The notes below the pieces were generated by a model. The model was not told the DNA's origin. It was given only the letters and a program-made list of their open reading frames with translations, and did no database searches. From the NCBI GenBank assembly GCA_047624005.1, contig JBLHPE010000006.1:1-64000 (forward strand): DNA of 64,000 nucleotides, in the 5' to 3' direction. The position numbers and the translations under genes are program-made. The stretch comes from Ascidiaceihabitans sp047624005. GTDB taxonomy: Bacteria > Pseudomonadota > Alphaproteobacteria > Rhodobacterales > Rhodobacteraceae. Below, piece after piece: positions 42,065 to 49,804 of the stretch (positions within the stretch are counted from its first letter, which is position 1; every line of letters begins with the position of its first letter).

Positions 42065-43540
42065 ATGCTGGAAACGACAACAAACCTGAAATCAATGCTG
42101 AAAGACCCGACCCTACTTGAGACCCGTGCCCATGTAGGTGGTGCGTGGATTAATGGGGACAAAGGGACCTTTGATGTAACCAATCCAGCGCGCGGTGATG
42201 TTGTCGCGCAGGTGGCAGACCTTAGCCGCGGTCAAGTGGGCGAGGCGATTGCCAAAGCCGAAGTCGCACAGAAGGACTGGGCCAAGTGGTCCGCCAAAGA
42301 ACGCAGCACCGTTTTGCGCAAATGGTTTAATCTGATGATGGAGAACCAAGACGACCTTGGGATCATCCTTACGGCAGAGATGGGCAAACCTTTGGCCGAA
42401 GCTAAAGGCGAAATCGCATACGGTGCGTCCTTCATCGAGTTCTTTGCCGAAGAAGCAAAACGCATCTACGGCGAGACAATTCCGGGCCATCAACGCGACA
42501 AACGCATCACCGTAATGAAGCAACCCATTGGTGTTGCGGCGTCCATTACACCGTGGAATTTCCCGAACGCTATGATCACCCGTAAGGCCGCACCAGCACT
42601 GGCTGCGGGCTGCGCCTTTATCGCACGTCCTGCAGAATTGACGCCGCTGTCCGCCCTGGCAATTGCGGTCTTGGCCGTGCGCGCTGGCTTCCCTGATGGG
42701 GTGTTCCAAGTGGTCACAACGTCGGATGCATCTAGCACAGGTAAAGAGTTCTGCGAGAACCCGATTGTGCGCAAATTGACGTTCACTGGGTCAACACCAG
42801 TTGGTCGCATCCTTTTGGCGCAAGCTGCTGATCAAGTTATGAAATGTTCAATGGAACTGGGTGGCAACGCCCCCTTCATCGTATTCGATGACGCTGACCT
42901 AGACGCGGCTGTTGAAGGCGCAATGATGTGTAAATTCCGCAACGCAGGACAGACCTGTGTGTGTGCAAATCGCATCTATGTTCAGTCTGGTGTGTATGAC
43001 GTTTTCGCCGCAAAACTTAAGGTTGCTGTGGACGCCCTTCAGGTCGGTGATGGCTTCAGCGATGGCATCACAACAGGCCCATTGATCAGCGACAATGCTA
43101 TTGTAAAAGTTCAGAACCACTTGGACGATATCCTTGCCAATGGTGGTTCCGTTCTGACCGGCGGTGCCGCGCACGAATTGGGTGGTAGCTTTTTCCAACC
43201 AACGATCGTGACAGGCGTTACTAAAACCATGAAGGTCGCCCAAGAGGAAACATTTGGCCCCCTCGCCCCACTGTTCAAATTCGATGATGTCGACGATGTC
43301 ATCGCGCAAGCCAACGACACCATCTTTGGTCTGGCAGCCTACTTTTACGCCAGCGACCTAAGCCGCGTTTACAAGGTGGCCGAGGAATTGGAATACGGGA
43401 TCGTGGGTGTGAACACCGGAATTATCTCGACCGAAGTGGCACCATTTGGCGGCATTAAACAGTCTGGTTTGGGCCGCGAAGGCAGCCATCACGGGATCGA
43501 AGAATTCATGGAAATGAAGTATGTTTGCATGTCGGTATAA
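42065..43540 (+). CDS. gabD: NAD(P)-dependent succinate-semialdehyde dehydrogenase
   Basis: A 491-residue aldehyde dehydrogenase. The catalytic Cys is in GQTCVCANR, the general-base Glu in MELGGNAPF, the cofactor loop in FTGSTPVG, and the tail GGIKQSGLGREGSHHGIEEFMEMKYVCM is typical of GabD. It oxidises succinic semialdehyde to succinate in the GABA shunt. The start at 42065 follows GGAGG at about 8 bases. The end of the gene overlaps the first copy of an 11-base repeat that runs to the next start. Confidence 0.94.
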   Translation: MLETTTNLKSMLKDPTLLETRAHVGGAWINGDKGTFDVTNPARGDVVAQVADLSRGQVGEAIAKAEVAQKDWAKWSAKERSTVLRKWFNLMMENQDDLGIILTAEMGKPLAEAKGEIAYGASFIEFFAEEAKRIYGETIPGHQRDKRITVMKQPIGVAASITPWNFPNAMITRKAAPALAAGCAFIARPAELTPLSALAIAVLAVRAGFPDGVFQVVTTSDASSTGKEFCENPIVRKLTFTGSTPVGRILLAQAADQVMKCSMELGGNAPFIVFDDADLDAAVEGAMMCKFRNAGQTCVCANRIYVQSGVYDVFAAKLKVAVDALQVGDGFSDGITTGPLISDNAIVKVQNHLDDILANGGSVLTGGAAHELGGSFFQPTIVTGVTKTMKVAQEETFGPLAPLFKFDDVDDVIAQANDTIFGLAAYFYASDLSRVYKVAEELEYGIVGVNTGIISTEVAPFGGIKQSGLGREGSHHGIEEFMEMKYVCMSV

Positions 43541-43571
43541 CGTCGGTATTGCATCGGTATTTGGTCGGTGC
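43532..43571. repeat. Four-unit 11-base repeat (TCGGTAT), copy A of a dispersed element
   Basis: TCGGTAT or its close variant starts at 43532, 43543, 43554 and 43565, exactly 11 bases apart. The first unit overlaps the gabD stop and the last the AbrB-type GTG start. The reverse complement aligns with 62472-62515: about 35 of 39 bases agree, beginning with an identical ACCGACCAAATACC. Confidence 0.7.
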
Positions 43572-44599
43572 GTTTAACATCACATCTAAGTCCAACGCTT
43601 AGCACGCTCGGCGTTGGACTGGTGGGGGCTGTCATCGCGAGGGCCCTCTCTCTTCCCATTCCCGAACTTACGGGCCCCGCCATCGCTGTTAGTCTTGCTG
43701 GGCTATGGGGGATGCATCTGAACCTAAACGTATTGGTGCGAAACGTCGCTTTTGTAGTTTTGGGCATAAGCATTGGCGCAGGCATGACTGCCGAAACCAC
43801 ACAGATGATGTTGCGTCTGCCGCTTGCGTTTATTGCTGTCGCGCTCTCCACGATCTTCGGGCTGGCCATGTGTTGGTATGTGCTGGTGAAGGTCTTCGGG
43901 TTTGATAGACGCGCGGGTCTTTTGGCAGCGTCACCCGGCCATCTAAGTTTTGTCCTCAGTATGGGTGCGCAATATGATTTGGACCTGCCAAGGATTACCA
44001 TCGTGCAGTCAATCCGATTGCTTGCTCTGACCCTTTTGACACCAGCGATTGCCTTTGCTTTGGGAATTTCCCCGCCGACCTCTTTGGCTGGTGTGGGAAC
44101 AACTATGGCTGTTTGGATCATCATCGCTATCGCTGCAGTTTCCTACATCGTTAGTCTTGGGTTGGAGCGCATAAAAACACCTGCACCCCTTTTGATCGGC
44201 GCAATGCTGGTTTCGATGATTGGGCACGGAAGTGGGATCACCGAAGGCGTCATGCCAAACTGGCTGGCCTTGCCTGCATTTGTGGTATTGGGCACCCTGA
44301 TCGGAACGCGGTTCGGCGGCGTCACTTTAACTGATCTAGCCAATGCGGCGGTTGCGGGTGGCGTGGCGACAGCGATCACGACATGCACTGCATTCGCTTT
44401 TGCAATTGCCGTGGCGGTTTGGATGGGTTTGCCATTGCAAGAACTGCTTATCGCCTTTGCGCCCGGTGGATTGGAAACGATGGTCGCAATGAGTGTCGCG
44501 ATAGGGATCAATTCAGGGTTTGTCGCAGCCTGTCATCTTGCACGACTTTTAGTATTGTCAGCTTTGGTCCCACTTTTATTCGCGCGCACCAAACCTTAG
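43568..44599 (+). CDS. AbrB-family (ammonia monooxygenase-like) multi-pass membrane protein
   Basis: A 343-residue inner-membrane protein of about ten helices with internal duplication, each half holding a GPA/GAxL motif (ELTGPAIAVSLAGLWG, then TPAPLLIGAMLVSMIG) and a PGG/PGH turn (ASPGHLSFV, FAPGGLETMVAMS). This is the COG3180 AbrB-like family, misnamed after a regulator; it is not a DNA-binding protein. Transport of a small organic solute is possible but unproven. The GTG start lies in the last unit of the 11-base repeat. It is probably co-transcribed with gabD. Confidence 0.88.
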   Translation: MRLTSHLSPTLSTLGVGLVGAVIARALSLPIPELTGPAIAVSLAGLWGMHLNLNVLVRNVAFVVLGISIGAGMTAETTQMMLRLPLAFIAVALSTIFGLAMCWYVLVKVFGFDRRAGLLAASPGHLSFVLSMGAQYDLDLPRITIVQSIRLLALTLLTPAIAFALGISPPTSLAGVGTTMAVWIIIAIAAVSYIVSLGLERIKTPAPLLIGAMLVSMIGHGSGITEGVMPNWLALPAFVVLGTLIGTRFGGVTLTDLANAAVAGGVATAITTCTAFAFAIAVAVWMGLPLQELLIAFAPGGLETMVAMSVAIGINSGFVAACHLARLLVLSALVPLLFARTKP

Positions 44600-44632
44600 G
44601 TTTCGGACTGTTATTAAAGTATGTCGAACAAA

Positions 44633-44670
44633 GAAGGTCCGGCGTTTCCGCCGAACCTTCCAATATTTTT
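44633..44670. terminator. Bidirectional terminator between the AbrB-type and Hsp20 genes
   Basis: Stem GAAGGT-C-CGGCG with CGCCG-A-ACCTTC (one mismatch), loop TTTC, and a T tract at 44665-44669 on the plus strand. The minus-strand Hsp20 gene stops within the right flank. Confidence 0.78.
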
Positions 44671-45136
44671 AGTTGACAGTTTTGGCGTCAACAACATCAG
44701 TTTCAATCGCCTGCTGCCCAGCAATCAGGATACGCCGTGGCTTGAGGGCTTCGGGAACTTCCCGCGCCAGATTGATGTGCAACATACCGTCAGCATGATT
44801 GGCGCCGGTCACACGAACGTGGTCTGCCAGATGAAACCGGCGTTCAAAAGCACGTGTTGCAATGCCACGATGAAGGAACTTTTTGTCGGTCGTTTCTTCG
44901 GCCTTCTTGGCCGACACGATCAATGCATTTTCCCGCACTTCGACGTTCAGATCAGCATCTGAAAACCCAGCGACTGCGATAGAGATGCGGTAGGCATCAT
45001 CGTCGGTCTTTTCGATATTGTAAGGGGGATAGGTGTTTTGAGACCCGTCTTTGGTTGCCACACGATCCATTAGATCGGCGATTTGGTCAAAGCCAACAGT
45101 GGCACGGTAAAGCGGTGCAAAATCAAGAGTACGCAT
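44669..45136 (-). CDS. Hsp20/alpha-crystallin small heat-shock chaperone (IbpA-type)
   Basis: A 155-residue ATP-independent holdase. YRATVGFDQIADLMDRV at the start is the IbpA signature, followed by an alpha-crystallin domain (about 35-125) containing YRISIAVAGFSDADLNVEVRENALIVSAKK and RAFERRFHLADHVRVTGANHADGMLHINLAREVPE. The C-terminal tail RRILIAGQQ has the IxI-type motif that docks into neighbours. A sigma-32-like promoter and a ROSE-like thermometer precede it, so heat control is expected at both transcription and translation. Confidence 0.94.
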   Translation of the reverse strand: MRTLDFAPLYRATVGFDQIADLMDRVATKDGSQNTYPPYNIEKTDDDAYRISIAVAGFSDADLNVEVRENALIVSAKKAEETTDKKFLHRGIATRAFERRFHLADHVRVTGANHADGMLHINLAREVPEALKPRRILIAGQQAIETDVVDAKTVN

Positions 45137-45235
45137 AGGTATAATATCCTCAAAAACGAGCGATTTCAGATCAGGCCCTCCTGTTTCGGACGGACCCAGA
45201 TTATGTATCGGAACCCAATATTAGGCGTTTCGATA
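45137..45235 (-). promoter_or_regulatory. ROSE-like RNA thermometer in the Hsp20 leader
   Basis: The last hairpin pairs ATC-G-CTC with GAGGAT around a GTTTTT loop, so the GAGGA ribosome site is held opposite a bulged G, as in ROSE elements of alphaproteobacterial small heat-shock genes. A second hairpin (GGTCC-G-TCC with GGAGGGCC) lies upstream. The leader is about 98 bases, the usual ROSE length. Confidence 0.65.
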
Positions 45236-45241
45236 ATATCA

Positions 45242-45269
45242 ATGTGGGGAGGATTTTTCGGGGTTCAAG
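45242..45269 (-). promoter_or_regulatory. Sigma-32 (RpoH)-type promoter for the Hsp20 gene
   Basis: On the minus strand CTTGAA (45269-45264), a 14-base spacer and CCCCACAT (45249-45242) match the RpoH consensus CTTGAA-N13-17-CCCCAT. The -35 overlaps the stop codon of the upstream protease gene. Confidence 0.7.
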
Positions 45270-46089
45270 ACCCACCAAGTTTAATGAATTTCGCACCGGT
45301 ATTGCTGCGCGGTGCGCCAACACCCAATCGCCGTACCTTTGGCGCGGGCGCAATCGAAGACGTGAACGCTGTCGAACGTAATTTGGCTTTAAGCTGTGCA
45401 ATCAATGGCGGTAGATACATGCCCAACGCGACCTTTTTCCCGCGAATTTGTGCCATCCCAGAGATGACTGAAATCACGCGGCCGCGGCCGTTCAGATGCG
45501 AAAACACGGGTGCACCCGACGATCCAAAGGTAACTTCACAGTCAAAAACCAACACGTCATTTTGACGATCTGTCATCTGACATTCGCGCTGGCGCGATTG
45601 CGCGTCTGCACGCCCCCGACCATAGGACACCACGCTCACTGGTCCGTTCTTAACCACATCAGTGTGCAACGCAAACGGGTCCATTTCGGAGAACGGTATG
45701 GGGCGACTTAACCGCAAAAGCGCGACATCATGGCTGACATTTTTTGCTGATAGCGGTTCCGTCGGTTTGTAACCCTCGTGTGCTGCAACAGCAACGATTT
45801 TCCGTTCTGCCGCGACTTTTCCATCTCGTAAACCCGCTTTGAAAATGAAATCTTTGGGTAAATAGGCGGCGCCGGTCGATTTATCATAGACGCAGTGTGC
45901 CGCTGTCAAAACCAAATCTGGGGCGATTAACGTTCCAGAACAAAAACCACGGTTGGCAATGTCGAGCCGTCCAACAGCTTGCCAGCCCCGCGCCTCGTTT
46001 TGGGTTCCCAGGCGTTTGAGCGACGTGCTTTGCGCTTGGGCAAAACCTGCGCACAGGCACAAAAGGCATGTGATGACCCAGCGTTTCAT
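45265..46089 (-). CDS. Exported trypsin-like serine protease (first of a tandem pair by position, second in the operon)
   Basis: A 274-residue chymotrypsin-fold protease with a signal peptide of about 19 residues (ending GFAQA). The triad is visible: His in VLTAAHCVYD, Asp in SHDVALLRL, Ser in VTFGSSGAPVFS. The GSSGAP active-site sequence replaces the usual GDSGGP. It acts in the periplasm or outside. Its start overlaps the paralogous gene upstream by four bases (ATGA), so the two are made together. Its stop codon overlaps the -35 of the Hsp20 promoter. Confidence 0.9.
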   Translation of the reverse strand: MKRWVITCLLCLCAGFAQAQSTSLKRLGTQNEARGWQAVGRLDIANRGFCSGTLIAPDLVLTAAHCVYDKSTGAAYLPKDFIFKAGLRDGKVAAERKIVAVAAHEGYKPTEPLSAKNVSHDVALLRLSRPIPFSEMDPFALHTDVVKNGPVSVVSYGRGRADAQSRQRECQMTDRQNDVLVFDCEVTFGSSGAPVFSHLNGRGRVISVISGMAQIRGKKVALGMYLPPLIAQLKAKLRSTAFTSSIAPAPKVRRLGVGAPRSNTGAKFIKLGGS

Positions 46090-46877
46090 GGCTTGATAAA
46101 CTTAGCGCCGGTGTCGTTACGCACCCCATCAACCAGAATGCGGTTTGACCCTTTATCGGCAACCATTTCAGCGCGCAAACGCGCCAAGGGCGCACCAAGG
46201 GCAGTCCCAAGCGAAACTTTTTCACCTTCTACTTCAGCCTTTGCGGAAACCACCGATACGATATGCGGCTCGCCATCCTTAAAGGTAAAAATCGGGGCAC
46301 CAGATGATCCAAAATCAACGGAACATGTGGTCACCAACACCCCTTCTTGGCGCGCAATGACAGTACACACCTCTTGTAAGGATGGTGCATCTGAACGGTT
46401 TTTGGCGTAGCTCACCACTCCGACCTGATCGCCTTTGCGTGGACGCGCTGCCGTTCCAAACGGTGTGACTGTTGTGTTGCGAATTGGGCGGTCCAACTCA
46501 AGCAAGGCAAGATCATTGCGGACCCGTTCGGACGAAACGCTGCCGTCAAACAAATAGTCGGGATGCACAATTGCGCGGCTCACGTTGCGATATGCAGATG
46601 CACGCCCGTTGCGCCATCCTGCTAAAAACTCAATTGATGTGTGATCGATCTTTTCACGGGTTTCTTTGTTAAAAAGACAGTGGGCTGCGGTCAGAACAAG
46701 ATTCGGCGCAATCAAAGCACCGGTGCAAAACCCCGAACCACCAATGTCCAAACGCCCGACAGCTTGCCATGCGCGCCCGTCATCGCCGGTGTCCAATCGC
46801 TTCAACCGTGCATCCTGCGCAAACGCAGCAGAGGTCACGACCAAAGCCATAACTGAAAGAGCCATCCAACGGCGCAC
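46086..46877 (-). CDS. Exported trypsin-like serine protease (tandem paralogue)
   Basis: A 263-residue paralogue of the next gene with a signal peptide of about 21 residues (ending AAFAQ). The triad is His in VLTAAHCLFN, Asp in RNDLALLEL and Ser in VDFGSSGAPIFT, with the same GSSGAP variation. Shared stretches (AWQAVGRLDI, FCTGALIAPNLVLTAAHC) indicate a tandem duplication. It is upstream in the operon. The two may have different specificity, as their S1-pocket regions differ. Confidence 0.9.
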   Translation of the reverse strand: MRRWMALSVMALVVTSAAFAQDARLKRLDTGDDGRAWQAVGRLDIGGSGFCTGALIAPNLVLTAAHCLFNKETREKIDHTSIEFLAGWRNGRASAYRNVSRAIVHPDYLFDGSVSSERVRNDLALLELDRPIRNTTVTPFGTAARPRKGDQVGVVSYAKNRSDAPSLQEVCTVIARQEGVLVTTCSVDFGSSGAPIFTFKDGEPHIVSVVSAKAEVEGEKVSLGTALGAPLARLRAEMVADKGSNRILVDGVRNDTGAKFIKP

Positions 46878-46951
46878 TAAAAAAGACCCCTAATTACTAC
46901 AAGATCCAACTATTCCCAACATAAGGCCAAATTAGGGCAAGTTGTGTAAAT

Positions 46952-48274
46952 CTAGCGCAAAATTGGAACCTGAGGAACTGAAGAGTCACTACGATCCAAC
47001 GCAGGTGGGCGTGGCCCACCCGTTGCCCAATCCAGCAGCTCAACCGTATGCACGATCGGTATCCCGCTGGCCGACCCAATTTGCATCATACAACCGATAT
47101 TGCCCGCCGCGATAATATCAGGGTTCTTAGCCTCTAACGTTTTAACTTTGCGGTCCCGCAGTTGCTGGGAAATCTCGGGCTGCATCAAATTGTAAGTCCC
47201 TGCCGATCCACAACAAAGATGCGAGTCTTTGGGTTCTACAACTTTGAAACCGGCCTTTTTTAACAAGTCCTTAGGGAAGGTTTTGATCTGCTGGCCATGC
47301 TGCAATGAACATGCCGCGTGATAGGCAATTGTCAGGTCTTGGTCCGCACCTACGGGCAAATCCAAATCCATCAAAACTTCGCTCACATCTTTCGCAATGT
47401 CCGCAATTCGCGCCGCATCAGCAGCCAAAGGATCATTGCGGAACATATGCCCATAATCTTTCACTGTGGTGCCACAGCCCGAGGTGTTGATGACAATCGC
47501 ATCCAGCCCGTCGCCGTCCATTTCAGACGCCCATGCACGGATATTTTTAGCTGCCGTGCTGTGACTTTCAGCCGTCTTGCCCATGTGATGTGTCAATGCA
47601 CCGCAACATCCAGCGCCTTCTGCGACGACAACTTCACAACCCAACCGCGTCAAAAGACGAATGGTAGCATCGTTGATATCCGTGTTCAGCGCCTTTTGCG
47701 CACAACCTGTCATCAACGCCACGCGTTTTTTGCGCGGCACTTCGGGTGCAAAGGTTTGAGGATCGTCATTACGGCTGACCGGCGGTATCACCTTCGGTGC
47801 CATTTCCAACATCGCACGCAGGCGGGCGTCAGGCATAAACCTTGCGAAGGGGCGGCCAATTTTGGCCCCTAACAGCGCCACACGAAACCGCATTGGATAG
47901 GGTAGGATTCGGGCCAAAACCCAGCGCAACATACGGTCCGTCAAAGGACGTTTGTACTTCTGTTCAATATAATCACGCGCATGGTCAACCAAGTGCATGT
48001 AGTGAACGCCTGACGGGCAGGTCGACATACAGGCCAAACAGCTAAGGCAGCGATCGATGTGTTTGACGGTCTTTTCGTCCGGCACACGATCATTTTCCAG
48101 CATGTCCTTAATCAGATAAATGCGCCCACGCGGGCTGTCCAGTTCATCGCCCAAAATCTGATAGGTCGGACACGTCGCCGTACAAAACCCACAATGCACA
48201 CAATTGCGTAGGATCTGGTTTGACCGTTCAATCGCTGGATCTTTCAGCTGCTCTGGTGAAAACATTGTTTGCAT
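46952..48274 (-). CDS. glcF: Glycolate oxidase iron-sulfur subunit GlcF
   Basis: A 440-residue subunit with two 4Fe-4S clusters near the N-terminus (CVHCGFCTATCP and CLSCLACMSTCPSG), then two CCG-type domains (VAEGAGCCGAL, HLCCGSAGTYN) that bind a further cluster or heterodisulfide-reductase-like centre. It passes electrons from the flavoprotein subunits to the membrane quinone pool during glycolate oxidation to glyoxylate. AAGGA precedes the ATG at 48274. It is the last gene of the glcD-glcE-membrane-glcF operon. Confidence 0.94.
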   Translation of the reverse strand: MQTMFSPEQLKDPAIERSNQILRNCVHCGFCTATCPTYQILGDELDSPRGRIYLIKDMLENDRVPDEKTVKHIDRCLSCLACMSTCPSGVHYMHLVDHARDYIEQKYKRPLTDRMLRWVLARILPYPMRFRVALLGAKIGRPFARFMPDARLRAMLEMAPKVIPPVSRNDDPQTFAPEVPRKKRVALMTGCAQKALNTDINDATIRLLTRLGCEVVVAEGAGCCGALTHHMGKTAESHSTAAKNIRAWASEMDGDGLDAIVINTSGCGTTVKDYGHMFRNDPLAADAARIADIAKDVSEVLMDLDLPVGADQDLTIAYHAACSLQHGQQIKTFPKDLLKKAGFKVVEPKDSHLCCGSAGTYNLMQPEISQQLRDRKVKTLEAKNPDIIAAGNIGCMMQIGSASGIPIVHTVELLDWATGGPRPPALDRSDSSVPQVPILR

Positions 48275-48286
48275 GTCGGGTGTTCC

Positions 48287-48652
48287 TTAAAAAGTCATCA
48301 TCCGGGCTGAAGCCAGCCCGAACCAAGGTATCGTTGTTGCCAACGCACCAATTACAGTCGTCCAACGCCGGATCGCAGGGCGCGGATATTGTTGTCGAAA
48401 AGATTGGGCAACAAAGACAAGAATTGCGATCCACGCGGCCCAGATAAGGGCGATCCCCGCAAAGGTCACTAATATACCTTGGCCCCAGTCATCTGAAAAA
48501 TATCGCAGAACGAAACTCATCGCTGTGGTGCCAGCAACGATGCACCCAAGGCCCACAAATTGTTTTCTTGAGGGGTGTGGGCGCAGTAGCAAAACGTAAG
48601 TCAATGGGCCCACGACAAAAACCAAAGCGAATATGATTGCGAAGATGGGCAC
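48287..48652 (-). CDS. Small membrane protein in the glycolate oxidase operon
   Basis: A 121-residue protein with three or four membrane helices (about 2-22, 33-52, 58-82 and 99-115) and little charge outside basic loops. The GTG start shares one base with the glcE stop (TAGTG). It lies between glcE and glcF and could anchor or regulate the complex. I do not recognise a family; similar genes occur at this position in other roseobacters by my recollection. Confidence 0.75.
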   Translation of the reverse strand: MPIFAIIFALVFVVGPLTYVLLLRPHPSRKQFVGLGCIVAGTTAMSFVLRYFSDDWGQGILVTFAGIALIWAAWIAILVFVAQSFRQQYPRPAIRRWTTVIGALATTIPWFGLASARMMTF

Positions 48653-49755
48653 TATGCAGACATCAGACCTGCATTCAAAATACCCTTTGGATCAAACCGC
48701 TGGCGCAATCCGGCGCTTAAGGCCGCAACCCCATTCGTTTCAGGTTGGAACCGTTGCGTACCAGTGCCACGCACCAAAGTCGCATGCCCTGCAATGCCAG
48801 CCAACTTGGTCCGCACATCAACCCCTGCAGGGGTGCGCAGCCAAACCAAACCGCCAGCCCAATCAAACTGGGCCTCCAAAGCATCAGTGGCAGCAACAAC
48901 GGCAGGGCCATCAGATGGCTTCACCGAAATCCGCCAGACATCGCCGTCTTTGTTGTGAAAGTTCTGCACGTCACGCACAGCGGCCCAATCAGCCGCCGAG
49001 TCCTTGGCCTGCGACATTTCACTGCCAAACTTGCCCAATGCCTCGCGCAATTGCGCGATACGGTAGGCCACTGATTTCTCAAATCCTTCAACGCGGATCA
49101 TCGTCACGCCGCCATCCCCATCTGGCAAATGCGCAGCGCCACTGACGTCATTTGGTGACCCCAATGCAGCGGCCATCGCAGCCACAGCATCGGTCATATT
49201 CAAGCCGTGAATTTGCAGTGTGGCCTCAGCCTCTGGCATTGGCAGCACCTTCAACGACACTTCGCTTAGCACACCCAAGGTGCCCCAGCTGCCTGACATC
49301 AGTTTGACCAAATCGTAACCGGTCACATTCTTCATTACGCGACCACCGTTCTTCACAATGGCCCCTTGCCCATCAATAAACCGCACACCCATCGTGAAAT
49401 CACGCGCTGCGCCAACCTGAATACGGCGGGGGCCACTGATATTCGCCGCTACAACACCACCAATGGTCGACGTGCCTGTTAGGCCCAACAATCCCCGATG
49501 ATCCATCGGCTCAAAGGCCAACCGTTGGCGTTCAGCAGAAAGCGCGGTTTCAATCTCTTGCACGGCTGTCCCAGCCTTAACAACGACGGTCAATGCACCG
49601 GGTTCATAAAGGTCGATACCGCTGATTCCAGTAGTGTTCAGGACGTCACCTTCAACAGCGACACCACGTGTCCCACCGCCTTGAATAGCCAAAGGCCCTT
49701 TTGCTTGCGCCACACATTCGGACAGATCTTGTTCGTTCGTCGGTGTCATCATCAT
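48652..49755 (-). CDS. glcE: Glycolate oxidase FAD-binding subunit GlcE
   Basis: A 367-residue FAD-binding subunit with the FAD_binding_4 pattern (LAIQGGGTRGVAVEG and GLTGTSTIGGVVAANISGPRRIQVGAARDFTMGVRFIDG, VKNGGRVMKNVTGYDLVKLMSGSWGTLGVLSEVSLKV). It forms the catalytic core with GlcD and GlcF. The start at 49755 was chosen because GGA lies 7 bases upstream; an in-frame ATG at 49767 adds four residues. Two more ATGs follow immediately. GlcD lies 36 bases upstream across a GC-rich repeat. Confidence 0.92.
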   Translation of the reverse strand: MMMTPTNEQDLSECVAQAKGPLAIQGGGTRGVAVEGDVLNTTGISGIDLYEPGALTVVVKAGTAVQEIETALSAERQRLAFEPMDHRGLLGLTGTSTIGGVVAANISGPRRIQVGAARDFTMGVRFIDGQGAIVKNGGRVMKNVTGYDLVKLMSGSWGTLGVLSEVSLKVLPMPEAEATLQIHGLNMTDAVAAMAAALGSPNDVSGAAHLPDGDGGVTMIRVEGFEKSVAYRIAQLREALGKFGSEMSQAKDSAADWAAVRDVQNFHNKDGDVWRISVKPSDGPAVVAATDALEAQFDWAGGLVWLRTPAGVDVRTKLAGIAGHATLVRGTGTQRFQPETNGVAALSAGLRQRFDPKGILNAGLMSA

Positions 49756-49763
49756 ACTATATT

Positions 49764-49804
49764 CCAAAATATTCTGGGAAAGGTGCCGTTCGGGGCCACG
49801 CCCC
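49764..49804. repeat. GC-rich palindromic intergenic repeat (possibly of a roseobacter family), divergent copy
   Basis: Between glcD and glcE the plus strand reads AAAATATTCTGGGAAAGG then a GGGGCCACGCCCC hairpin. The order (AAATAT, GGG, GC-rich hairpin) resembles the element at 52455-52495. It may stabilise or partly end the glcD message. Confidence 0.45.

Noticed and set aside
43568..44599. Reading AbrB-type as a transcriptional regulator
   Set aside because: The protein is almost entirely membrane helices, so the regulator name is a known misnomer for this family.
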